From: Spirosoma fluviale
GTDB taxonomy: Bacteria > Bacteroidota > Bacteroidia > Cytophagales > Spirosomataceae
Direction: 5' to 3'
Length of the DNA: 5,806 bases
Assembly (NCBI GenBank): GCA_945906915.1
Contig: CAMDSI010000135.1
Coordinates: forward strand, 1-5,806
This document shows, piece by piece, positions 1 through 5,806 of this stretch. The number at the start of each line of letters is the position of its first letter. Within the stretch, counting starts at the first letter, position 1. The notes under the pieces were generated by a model that saw only the letters and a list, made by a program, of their open reading frames with translations, had not been told where the DNA came from and did no database searches. The position numbers were made by a program, and so were the translations under genes.

Positions 1-2
1 GC

Positions 3-41
3 CGCGGCAGAAATGGACTGTATTATTCTTTAAACTTTTAA
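3..41 (+). CDS. Possible 3' end of an upstream gene (C-terminus resembling an outer-membrane beta-barrel protein)
   Basis: Frame 3 from the left edge reads RGRNGLYYSLNF and then TAA at 39-41. The last residues alternate hydrophobic side chains (Leu, Tyr, Leu, Phe at -7, -5, -3, -1) and end in Phe, the usual C-terminal signature of outer-membrane beta-barrel proteins. The stop is 10 bp before the next start at 52, which would suit an operon. Frame 1 also ends nearby (AAAEMDCIIL, stop 31-33) and frame 2 runs to a stop at 53-55, so the frame is not certain. With only 12 codons visible, this is a pattern match and not an identification. Confidence 0.25.
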   Translation, partial: RGRNGLYYSLNF

Positions 42-51
42 ACTCAACAAG

Positions 52-534
52 ATGAAATTCTATTCTTCCCTAATTTTACTATTTGCTGCGCTACAAGTTA
101 GCGCCCAAGAATTAAAACCCCTGTATTCATTTTCGCTACTTTCTCCCTCCATTGGAATCGAGAAGCAAGTAAAAGAAAACAACTCGCTGAAATTTTCCAT
201 AGGATCCTTAACGGGATACGGCAATAAGGATGGTTTTCAAACAAAACTATTTTCCTTGAGAGGCGAATACCGGCATTATTACAATCAGCCTAAACGGAGG
301 GACGAAGGACGTCTCTCCACTAATTATTCCGGGAATTACATCGGATTATTTGCGGAGCCGTCTTTTGTTTTTGCAAAAGGTGAAGAAGCAACTCATCTGT
401 ATTCGGGAGGGGTTTGGGGAATCCAGCGAAATTACAACAGTCATTTTCATCTTGACCTTTCCATCCAAGCTGGGATAGGTCAAAATGGATTCGAAACGAA
501 AGCTGGCTTGCGATTAGGTTTTTGGGTAAAATAA
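52..534 (+). CDS. Small secreted protein of unknown function, probable outer-membrane beta-barrel
   Basis: I do not recognise a named family. The 160-residue product starts with a clear Sec signal peptide: Lys2, a hydrophobic core at about 4-14, and a likely cut after VSA at residue 18 just before Gln19. The mature part of about 142 residues has no second membrane helix and no cysteine. It alternates short stretches of polar and aromatic residues with turns rich in Gly, Asn and Asp (for example SLKFSIGSLTGYG at 45-57, FSLRGEYRHYY at 67-77, NYIGLFAEPSFVFA at 95-108, FHLDLSIQAGIG at 132-143, AGLRLGFWV at 151-159). This suggests an antiparallel barrel of roughly eight strands at the outer membrane. 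The basic stretch KRRDEGR at 81-87 would be a loop or turn. It ends in Lys after FWV, not in Phe. purQ follows 68 bp later with its own candidate promoter, so a functional link is not implied. The start at 52 is chosen because it gives the signal peptide directly. Confidence 0.75.
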   Translation: MKFYSSLILLFAALQVSAQELKPLYSFSLLSPSIGIEKQVKENNSLKFSIGSLTGYGNKDGFQTKLFSLRGEYRHYYNQPKRRDEGRLSTNYSGNYIGLFAEPSFVFAKGEEATHLYSGGVWGIQRNYNSHFHLDLSIQAGIGQNGFETKAGLRLGFWVK

Positions 535-571
535 ATGCCTAGAAGCGTCTGCATTTTTCATTCAAAAACCG

Positions 572-579
572 TATTTTTG
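572..579 (+). promoter_or_regulatory. Candidate Bacteroidota -7 promoter element upstream of purQ
   Basis: TATTTTTG matches the Bacteroidota -7 consensus TAnnTTTG at every fixed position. It would place the transcription start near 586, giving a leader of about 17 bases before the purQ ATG. No good TTG -33 element is seen 17-22 bp upstream. The element also forms the right arm of a weak hairpin (CAAAAA at 563-568 with TTTTTG at 574-579), and in such AT-rich DNA a chance match is possible. Confidence 0.4.
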
Positions 580-602
580 CTCCAGATAATAGCAAAGAAT
601 AT

Positions 603-1289
603 ATGAAATTTGGTGTAGTAGTGTTCCCGGGATCCAATTGTGACGATGATACAGTCGGAGTCATTCAAAGTTTAGGCCACGAGGCAGTTAAACTTTGGCA
701 TAAAGAGACTGATCTACAACACTGTGATTTCATTATCATACCGGGTGGTTTCTCCTATGGAGATTACTTGCGCTCAGGTGCGATTGCTCGCTTCTCCCCT
801 ATAATGGAACATGTGATCGAGCATGCAAAAAATGGTGGCTATTTAATGGGTATTTGTAATGGATTCCAAGTTTTAGTGGAAGCGCATTTGTTGCCCGGCG
901 TTTTATTAAGAAATAGTTCTCAGAAATTTATTTCTAAGAATATTTACTTAAAAGCAGCGACGAATAATTCATTGTTAACCCAAGAATTAGATACAAATAA
1001 AGCCTATAAAATACCTATCGCGCACGCTGAAGGTCGTTATTTTACAGATGAGAAAACATTGGCATTATTACAAGCGAACGATCAAATCTTATTCTATTAT
1101 TGCGATGAGAACGGACAAGTGACAGAGGAATCTAATCCCAATGGCAGTCTACTAAACATAGCTGGTATCTGTAATGAGGGTAGAAATGTATTCGGTTTAA
1201 TGCCACACCCGGAAAGAGCTGCAGATCCAGATTTGAATAATACGGATGGATTAGAGATTATGAAGCAATTGATTTTGCAAACGGTATAA
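603..1289 (+). CDS. purQ: Phosphoribosylformylglycinamidine synthase subunit PurQ (glutamine amidotransferase subunit)
   Basis: PurQ hydrolyses glutamine and passes ammonia to PurL, which converts FGAR to FGAM with ATP (EC 6.3.5.3), the fourth step of cytoplasmic purine synthesis. The 228-residue protein is full length for the family and is a single class I (triad) glutaminase domain. It opens with GVVVFPGSNCDDD (4-16). GGFSYGD (48-54) lies at the oxyanion region, the nucleophile elbow GICNGFQ (83-89) carries catalytic Cys85, and HAEGRY (141-146) is typical of PurQ. The triad closes with His202 and Glu204 in MPHPER (200-205). A separate PurQ of this length implies the three-part enzyme with small PurL and PurS, which are not in this window, unlike the single long PurL known from many Bacteroidota. 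The gene has a candidate promoter at 572-579 and ends 14 bp before a strong terminator, so it may be transcribed alone or from the gene upstream. The ATG at 603 fits the conserved MKFGVVVFPG N-terminus. Confidence 0.97.
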   Translation: MKFGVVVFPGSNCDDDTVGVIQSLGHEAVKLWHKETDLQHCDFIIIPGGFSYGDYLRSGAIARFSPIMEHVIEHAKNGGYLMGICNGFQVLVEAHLLPGVLLRNSSQKFISKNIYLKAATNNSLLTQELDTNKAYKIPIAHAEGRYFTDEKTLALLQANDQILFYYCDENGQVTEESNPNGSLLNIAGICNEGRNVFGLMPHPERAADPDLNNTDGLEIMKQLILQTV

Positions 1290-1303
1290 TCTTTTAAAAG
1301 CAT

Positions 1304-1335
1304 AAAAAAGGCTCTTCAATTGAAGAGCCTTTTTT
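1304..1335. terminator. Bidirectional intrinsic terminator between convergent purQ and lolA
   Basis: This is a perfect 32-bp palindrome centred between 1319 and 1320. The left half is AAAAAAGGCTCTTCAA and the right half is its exact reverse complement. As RNA it forms a GC-containing stem (GGCTCTTC paired with GAAGAGCC) with a four-base AATT loop, followed by six U in either direction. It starts 14 bp after the purQ stop and lies 17 bp beyond the lolA stop on the other strand. The position and the symmetric A and T tracts fit one terminator serving both converging transcripts. Confidence 0.93.
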
Positions 1336-1352
1336 GTTTAATAGGTTTTTAA

Positions 1353-1955
1353 TTAGCGAAGATCGTTTACTTCTACACCTGGAAATGCTTTCTTATCGAA
1401 GTTGAATACTTTGTCATCCGCATTCACTTTGGCGTTTAATTTAGACACCTTAAACAGCTGTTTCTTTCCTGCTTTATTGATGATCGTCCATTCGTTAACT
1501 GAAAGGTCTTTAGAATTGATTTTTAAGGCGATACTCTTCACTTGAGTGCCTTTGGCTACGGGAGCTAATTCAACCGTGGAAATACCCGCGGATTCACCTT
1601 TCAAAGAAATCTTATATGCCTTCTTATCGAAAGAATAGATTTTAGCTGGATTCAAGTCGCCTTCGGATGGATCAAAACTCGAGATGTTCACCTCGTTGAT
1701 TTCTTTTATATAAGTGGCTACTTCTTTCCCATTATTGAAAATTTCTTGACCAGCCGTCTTTAGGCGAAACTTAGTTCCTTTAACCGTAATTGATCCGGAC
1801 ATGGTGGCTGCACCTTCTGTTTGATAGGTGAAATTCGCGGAGAACGAGCCCATCGCCTTGTACTTCTTTTGCATCCCATCAATCAAGCTCACGGCCTTAT
1901 TTGATTGAGCAAAAACACTAAAACTTAAGCAAAATAATAAGATGACCTTTTTCAT
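1353..1955 (-). CDS. lolA: Outer membrane lipoprotein carrier protein LolA
   Basis: LolA collects lipoproteins released by the LolCDE complex and carries them across the periplasm to the outer membrane. The 200-residue protein has a signal peptide at 1-16 (MKKV, a hydrophobic core, and FA before Gln17), leaving a mature protein of the usual size. Family traits are SFSANFTYQTE (37-47), SGSITVKGTKFRL (53-65) and the segment GKEVATYIKEINEVNIS (76-92), matching the curved beta-sheet that forms the lipid-holding cavity. The C-terminus FDKKAFPGVEVNDLR (186-200) is characteristic of Bacteroidota LolA-like proteins. Cys9 lies inside the signal peptide without a lipobox, so this is not itself a lipoprotein. 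The start is one base after the ftsK stop, with no room for a separate promoter, so it is translated from the ftsK message. Transcription should end at the palindrome 17 bp beyond the stop. No LolB is visible here, and Bacteroidota generally lack a recognisable one. Confidence 0.93.
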   Translation of the reverse strand: MKKVILLFCLSFSVFAQSNKAVSLIDGMQKKYKAMGSFSANFTYQTEGAATMSGSITVKGTKFRLKTAGQEIFNNGKEVATYIKEINEVNISSFDPSEGDLNPAKIYSFDKKAYKISLKGESAGISTVELAPVAKGTQVKSIALKINSKDLSVNEWTIINKAGKKQLFKVSKLNAKVNADDKVFNFDKKAFPGVEVNDLR

Positions 1956-1956
1956 A

Positions 1957-4398
1957 TTATAAGTTTTTCAAAATCTCTTCTAATTCTGTTTCAGACTTAA
2001 CTAATACTTCTCTGGCTTTAGAACCACCAAATGAACCCACAATTCCGACCGCCTCTAGTTGATCGATTAATCGACCCGCCCGGTTATATCCTAACTTTAA
2101 TTTACGCTGGATTAAAGAAGTACTTCCCTGTTGATGCATCACAACTAATCGAGCCGCATCATCAAAGAAGGAATCGCGATCACTTGGATCAAAATCTCCA
2201 CGATCTTGTCCACCCATCTCCTCCGAATCCGGCTCTGGCAATAAATAGGCCGACGTATAACCTTGTTGATTTCCGATGAAATCACAAATATCTTCCACTT
2301 CCGGCGTATCAACGAAAGCACATTGCAAACGAATGACTTCTGAACCCATGGACAATAACATATCGCCCATGCCCACTAACTGATCAGCACCACTAGCATC
2401 TAGAATGGTGCGGGAGTCGATTTTAGACATCACCTTAAACGAAAGACGTGCCGGGAAATTCGCCTTAATAGTACCGGTAATAACATTCACAGATGGACGT
2501 TGTGTGGCCACCACTAAGTGAATACCAATCGCTCGGGCTAATTGAGCTAAACGAGCAATAGGGTGCTCTACTTCTTTACCCGCAGTTAACATTAAATCGG
2601 CTAATTCATCGATCACAAGAACGATGTAAGGCATAAAATCATGCTCATTCGGATTCAAGCGACGGTTTATAAATTTCGTATTGTATTCCTTAATGTTACG
2701 ACAACCCGCATCCTTCAACTTATCGTAACGCAAATCCATCTCCTTACAAAGTGAATTCAAGGTATTTACGACCTTTTTCGTATCGGTAATAATGGCTTCG
2801 GCGGAATCAGGAAGACAAGCTAAGAAGTGACGTTCTAACTTATTAAAGAGCGATAATTCTACTTTCTTCGGATCGACTAACACAAACTTTAAGGTAGCTG
2901 GGTGTTTCTTGTAAATCAAAGAAGTCAAGAGCATATTTAAACCCACTGACTTACCTTGTCCGGTTGCTCCTGCCATTAAGAGGTGAGGCATTTTGGCCAA
3001 ATCCGCCACAAAAATTTCATTCGAAATCGTTTTACCTAAAGTGATAGGCAAATCGAAGGTCGATTTTTGGAACTTCTCCGAACCAATCACCGCACGCACA
3101 GGAACCATCTCACGATTCTTGTTCGCCACCTCGATACCGATGGTGTCTTTACCCGGCATTTGACCGATAATACGAACGCCCATGGCGGCTAAAGAAAGGG
3201 ATAAATCATCCTCCAGAGAAGTGATTTTACTTACCCGAACGCCGGCTTTAGGAACAATTTCATACAAAGTAACAGTGGGGCCGATCGTGGCTTCGATCTT
3301 CTGAATTCCGATTCCGTAATTCAATAAAGTCTCCACAATCTTCTCCTTGTTCGCCTTTAATTCATCCATCGTCACTTGCGATGTTTGGTTCTTTTGGTCG
3401 TATTCCTTTAATAAATCGATGGTGGGAAACTGATAATTAGGTAAATCAGCTGTGGGATCATATAGTCCAAACTGCTCCACTAAATCATTTGCTTTTAATT
3501 CTCTAGACGCCGATGTCGCTTCTTCTTCGATCACCTCATCTGCGACACCCGCCACTTTAAAGGTAAAGTCCAGATCATCTTCTTTCTTTTCCTCTTCTTT
3601 CTTTTCCTGTTCAATAGCTGTTATCTCCACGATAGGCTTAGGCTCTACTTCTTCTTCCACCACGGGAGGAACAAGCGGTCTGAATTCCTCCAAATCATCA
3701 TTATCCACATGAATAGCCGGACCATCTTCATCCATAAATAGGCTCTCCTGCACCTCATCCTCTTCTTCAGCTGTAACTGGAGCTGGTACTGAAGCCTTCT
3801 TGGGATTCAATTGATAAAATAAAACCAGGAAGACAAATCCGCCAAATCCAATCACGAAAATGGATAAATAGCCTAATAACTGGTATAGTTTTTCATTTAT
3901 AAAATAGCCTACACCTCCACCTATCGAATGCGGTAGATCTAATGAGAAAACAAAAAATCCGGCTAGTAAACTAAACCACAAGATGTAGAATAACACTTGC
4001 CACGATATGCGCTCTAAAGAATAGATTTCTTTTTTAAAGCCTACTTTTAGGGCTGATAGATAGAATAAGGGAATTAATAACAAGGTGGACCACCCGAAAG
4101 TCTTGAACAAAAAGAAGTGGGCAATTTTAGCCCCTAATAATCCGGCTAAGTTTTTAATCGGAATATCGGATCCTTGAATCGTATCCACCACGCCACGTTC
4201 TACTTCACTTTGGTCTGAAACTCCGACAAAGAAACATGAACCAAAAGAAACCAGTAACAAAGTTCCAATCAAAAATAAAAACGCTGCAATGATTAACTGA
4301 AAGCGATATAAAACAGCGCCATCCATTTTTCTTTTGGGCTTATCTTGCTCAAAATTAAGTTGTAAAGTGCTTGTAGTGTTTCTAATCTTTTTTGCCAT
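1957..4398 (-). CDS. ftsK: DNA translocase FtsK (FtsK/SpoIIIE family)
   Basis: FtsK is the septum-anchored ATPase that pumps chromosomal DNA during division and supports dimer resolution by Xer recombinases at dif. The 813-residue protein has the full order of domains. The N-terminus has four membrane helices (about 34-58, 92-117, 133-153 and 174-196). A cytoplasmic linker follows, in which 34 of residues 211-300 are Asp or Glu. The alpha/beta motor begins near 320, with Walker A GATGQGKS (477-484; Lys483, Ser484), Walker B YIVLVIDELADL (591-602; Asp597, Glu598) and ATQRPS (631-636). The C-terminal gamma winged helix (about 745-800) contains IQRKLKLGYNRAGRLIDQLE, which reads KOPS-type polar sequences in the E. 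coli protein. The linker is far shorter than the several-hundred-residue E. coli one, as in most FtsK proteins outside the enterics. pyrD lies 62 bp upstream and lolA one base downstream. A near-match to the -7 consensus (TCATTTTG, minus strand, 4457-4450) is too weak to call. The ATG at 4398 is chosen because it precedes the first membrane helix by a normal basic leader. All motor motifs are intact. Confidence 0.97.
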   Translation of the reverse strand: MAKKIRNTTSTLQLNFEQDKPKRKMDGAVLYRFQLIIAAFLFLIGTLLLVSFGSCFFVGVSDQSEVERGVVDTIQGSDIPIKNLAGLLGAKIAHFFLFKTFGWSTLLLIPLFYLSALKVGFKKEIYSLERISWQVLFYILWFSLLAGFFVFSLDLPHSIGGGVGYFINEKLYQLLGYLSIFVIGFGGFVFLVLFYQLNPKKASVPAPVTAEEEDEVQESLFMDEDGPAIHVDNDDLEEFRPLVPPVVEEEVEPKPIVEITAIEQEKKEEEKKEDDLDFTFKVAGVADEVIEEEATSASRELKANDLVEQFGLYDPTADLPNYQFPTIDLLKEYDQKNQTSQVTMDELKANKEKIVETLLNYGIGIQKIEATIGPTVTLYEIVPKAGVRVSKITSLEDDLSLSLAAMGVRIIGQMPGKDTIGIEVANKNREMVPVRAVIGSEKFQKSTFDLPITLGKTISNEIFVADLAKMPHLLMAGATGQGKSVGLNMLLTSLIYKKHPATLKFVLVDPKKVELSLFNKLERHFLACLPDSAEAIITDTKKVVNTLNSLCKEMDLRYDKLKDAGCRNIKEYNTKFINRRLNPNEHDFMPYIVLVIDELADLMLTAGKEVEHPIARLAQLARAIGIHLVVATQRPSVNVITGTIKANFPARLSFKVMSKIDSRTILDASGADQLVGMGDMLLSMGSEVIRLQCAFVDTPEVEDICDFIGNQQGYTSAYLLPEPDSEEMGGQDRGDFDPSDRDSFFDDAARLVVMHQQGSTSLIQRKLKLGYNRAGRLIDQLEAVGIVGSFGGSKAREVLVKSETELEEILKNL
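3577..3608 (-). repeat. Two-copy 15-bp tandem repeat in the ftsK linker
   Basis: Bases 3577-3591 and 3592-3606 differ only at their first base, and the match continues for two more bases (3607-3608). On the coding strand the two units encode EKKED (270-274) and EKKEE (265-269). The period is five codons, so gain or loss of a unit keeps the frame. It sits in the charged, probably disordered linker between membrane anchor and motor, where length changes are likely tolerated. It looks like replication slippage. Confidence 0.7.
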
Positions 4399-4460
4399 GG
4401 AGGGAACAAGGAGTTAATCTTATAAATTTCGCTTTTTTGATCCGATTTACAAAATGAAAT

Positions 4461-5489
4461 TTACAGTCCTGCTGCTATTATTTCTTTATTAATTTCTTTG
4501 ATTAAACCTGGACCTGCATATATGAAGCCCGAATAGATTTGAACGAGTGCGGCGCCGGCTTTTAATTTCTCTACCGCATCTGCTCCCGAGTGAATCCCGC
4601 CTACCCCAATGATGGGAAATTGCCCCTTTGATTTTTGATGTAAATAAGCCACCACTTCTGTGGAACGTTTAGTCAGAGGCTTTCCGCTTAATCCTCCCGT
4701 TTCTGGTCGATGCGGTGATTGCAATCCTTCGCGAGACAAGGTAGTATTCGTAGCAATTACGCCAGCTAACTTAGTTTCTAACACAATTTCAATCACATCG
4801 TCTAATTGATCATTGCTTAAATCTGGGGCAATTTTTAATAAAATTGGTTTCTGAGCGGGTTTCGCCGCATTTAAATCTTGGAGGGTTTGTAATAATTTTT
4901 TCAAAGGCTCTTTCTCCTGCAATGCCCGAAGATTAGGTGTATTAGGCGAGCTTACGTTCACCACGAAATAATCGACCACCTCATACAAAGCTTCGAAACC
5001 TTGGCAATAATCATCATCCGCTAACTCATTCGGCGTCACCTTATTCTTCCCTAAATTCCCACCCACAATCACCTTCGAACGACGTTTTCCTAAACGGGCC
5101 TTTATCGCATCAAGTCCCTCATTATTGAAACCCATCCGATTGATAATCCCTTCATCTTCTAACAAACGAAATAAACGTGGTTTAGGGTTTCCATCTTGTG
5201 GCTTAGGTGTTACCGTTCCTATTTCAATAAAGCCAAAACCTAATTCAGCAAATTCATCTATCAATTCAGCATTTTTATCAAAACCAGCAGCTAATCCCAC
5301 CGGGTTAGGGAAATGTAGTCCAAAAACCGTTCGCTCTAGGCGCTTATCCTCTATTTGAAACAAAACTTTAAACAAGAACGACATGCCCGGAATGCGCAAG
5401 GCAAAGCGAATCAAATCAGTCGCCACGTAATGTGCGCGTTCAGGATTGAATAAGAAAAAGAATGGTTTTATGAAAATTTGATAAAACAT
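4461..5489 (-). CDS. pyrD: Dihydroorotate dehydrogenase (quinone), class 2
   Basis: PyrD oxidises dihydroorotate to orotate with FMN and passes the electrons to membrane quinone (EC 1.3.5.2), the fourth step of pyrimidine synthesis. The 342-residue length and the N-terminal extension (about 1-50, with the hydrophobic run IFIKPFFFLF at 5-14) mark the membrane-associated class 2 enzyme. In class 2 enzymes this extension forms the helical quinone entry. The barrel motifs are present in order: NPVGLAAGFDKN (62-73), GTVTPKPQDGNPKPRLFRL (91-109), NRMGFNN (117-123), and NVSSPNTPNLR (178-188). The second Ser of that last motif, Ser181, is the catalytic base, as in E. coli PyrD. LLKIAPDL (217-224) supplies the FMN lysine (Lys219), followed by NTT (248-250), GLSG (266-269), GVGGI (295-299) and QIYSGFIY (317-324). 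It is the first gene of the minus-strand block, with a candidate promoter at 5523-5516. No convincing terminator follows it, so read-through into ftsK is possible. The ATG at 5489 gives the normal class 2 N-terminus. Confidence 0.97.
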   Translation of the reverse strand: MFYQIFIKPFFFLFNPERAHYVATDLIRFALRIPGMSFLFKVLFQIEDKRLERTVFGLHFPNPVGLAAGFDKNAELIDEFAELGFGFIEIGTVTPKPQDGNPKPRLFRLLEDEGIINRMGFNNEGLDAIKARLGKRRSKVIVGGNLGKNKVTPNELADDDYCQGFEALYEVVDYFVVNVSSPNTPNLRALQEKEPLKKLLQTLQDLNAAKPAQKPILLKIAPDLSNDQLDDVIEIVLETKLAGVIATNTTLSREGLQSPHRPETGGLSGKPLTKRSTEVVAYLHQKSKGQFPIIGVGGIHSGADAVEKLKAGAALVQIYSGFIYAGPGLIKEINKEIIAAGL

Positions 5490-5515
5490 GTGGATTTTTC
5501 TGTCGATTTAAAAGA

Positions 5516-5523
5516 CAAAAATA
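5516..5523 (-). promoter_or_regulatory. Candidate Bacteroidota -7 promoter element upstream of pyrD
   Basis: On the minus strand this reads TATTTTTG, an exact fit to TAnnTTTG and the same octamer as the candidate before purQ. Its end lies 26 bp before the pyrD ATG, giving a predicted leader of roughly 20 bases. No clear TTG is found at the -33 distance, and the surroundings are AT-rich, so the call is tentative. Confidence 0.4.
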
Positions 5524-5564
5524 CAAAAAAGGACCGTCTCATGCCTCACTCTGAAAAAAAATCC

Positions 5565-5572
5565 TAATTTTA
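5565..5572 (+). promoter_or_regulatory. Candidate -7 promoter element upstream of the alpha-E gene
   Basis: TAATTTTA fits TAnnTTTG at five of the six fixed positions, with A instead of the final G. It would start transcription near 5579, about 28 bases before the ATG at 5607. A second similar octamer, TAAATTTA at 5593-5600, is too close to the start codon to serve. A promoter somewhere in 5490-5606 is expected because the two flanking genes diverge; the exact site is uncertain. Confidence 0.3.
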
Positions 5573-5606
5573 GAATATCAAGCATTTACTAGTAAATTTA
5601 TAGCCT

Positions 5607-5806
5607 ATGTTAAGTCGTGTAGCCAATTCCATCTTTTGGATGAACAGGTATATCGAGAGAGCTGACAATTATGCCCGCTTTATCTCGGTGAATTTCAACC
5701 TCGCTTTAGATTTACCTCCTAATGTCCCAGAACAATGGGAGCCATTAATTGTGGCGACTGCGGATCATTATAATTTCTTTGAGCATTATAAAGAAGCTAA
5801 CCGAGA
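5607..5806 (+). CDS. Alpha-E (DUF403) domain protein, N-terminal part, cut by the window edge
   Basis: The frame opens at ATG 5607 and stays open for 66 codons plus two bases to the right edge. The N-terminus MLSRVANSIFWMNRYIER is the hallmark of alpha-E proteins, mostly helical proteins whose usual opening resembles MLSRVADSLYWMxRYxER. The acidic and arginine pattern of the first helix (Arg4, Trp11, Arg14, Tyr15, Glu17, Arg18, Ala19) is conserved. Family members are usually about 300 residues, so roughly one fifth is visible. Their biochemical role is not settled. Comparative genomics ties them to circularly permuted ATP-grasp ligases and transglutaminase-like peptidases, in a predicted peptide-ligation and processing system. 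No partner is in this window: the gene upstream is divergent pyrD, so alpha-E is first in its transcription unit, and any partners must lie downstream or elsewhere. No Shine-Dalgarno sequence precedes the start, as is usual in Bacteroidota. Confidence 0.85.
   Translation, partial: MLSRVANSIFWMNRYIERADNYARFISVNFNLALDLPPNVPEQWEPLIVATADHYNFFEHYKEANR

Noticed and set aside
563..579. Hairpin CAAAAA-N5-TTTTTG after the small secreted protein gene
   Set aside because: Six pairs, five of them A-T, give a weak stem with no following U-tract, and it coincides with the purQ -7 candidate. Not a terminator.
1097..1303. Minus-strand open frame of 68 codons inside and just past purQ
   Set aside because: It lies almost wholly antisense to a confident purQ, its product looks like no protein family, and it would cross into the terminator region.
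1905..1955. Cys9 of LolA as a lipoprotein attachment site
   Set aside because: The preceding residues (VILLF) do not form a lipobox, and the signal peptide is better cut after Ala16.
2031..2279. Plus-strand open frame of 82 codons antisense to ftsK
   Set aside because: It overlaps the conserved gamma-domain and motor coding sequence on the other strand. Its composition is explained by that gene.
3452..3712. Plus-strand serine-rich open frame of 86 codons
   Set aside because: The serine runs are simply the reverse complement of Glu and Lys codons in the acidic FtsK linker.
4450..4457. Possible ftsK promoter, TCATTTTG on the minus strand
   Set aside because: It departs from TAnnTTTG at the important second position and has no -33 partner. 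Not listed as a feature.
4423..4463. Inverted repeat TAAATTTC / GAAATTTA flanking the pyrD-ftsK gap
   Set aside because: The arms are perfect but only 8 bp, almost all A and T, and 25 bp apart, overlapping the pyrD stop. Too unstable to call a terminator or operator.
5125..5358. Plus-strand open frame of 77 codons antisense to pyrD
   Set aside because: It is antisense to conserved FMN-binding motifs of pyrD and shows no recognisable protein features.

Overview
The window reads as ordinary chromosome from a member of the Bacteroidota, probably an AT-rich Cytophagales-like lineage. The phylum call rests on three things. Two candidate promoters match the Bacteroidota -7 consensus TAnnTTTG, Shine-Dalgarno-like sequences are generally absent before the starts, and the FtsK, LolA and small secreted protein have the style of that phylum (FtsK P-loop GATGQGKS, LolA ending PGVEVNDLR). 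The finer placement is inference only.

Layout, left to right. Bases 1-41 may hold the last codons of an upstream gene. At 52-534 (+) is a small secreted protein of unknown function, probably a short outer-membrane beta-barrel. At 603-1289 (+) is purQ, the glutaminase subunit of FGAM synthase in purine synthesis. A perfect 32-bp palindrome with A and T tracts (1304-1335) separates it from a minus-strand block and should terminate transcription from both sides. The minus-strand block, in transcription order, is pyrD (5489-4461, class 2 dihydroorotate dehydrogenase), ftsK (4398-1957, DNA translocase) and lolA (1955-1353, periplasmic lipoprotein carrier). ftsK and lolA are one base apart and almost certainly cotranscribed. 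pyrD is 62 bp upstream of ftsK and may share the transcript. A 117-bp divergent intergenic region (5490-5606) carries one promoter candidate for each direction. From 5607 (+) the window ends inside a gene for an alpha-E (DUF403) protein.

The genes cover nucleotide synthesis (purQ, pyrD), chromosome segregation at division (ftsK), and envelope biogenesis (lolA, and probably the small secreted protein). All complete genes look intact, with catalytic motifs in place. I see no mobile element, CRISPR array, tRNA, rRNA or defence system, and no clearly new system. The least explained parts are the small barrel-like protein and the alpha-E gene, whose partners lie beyond the right edge.
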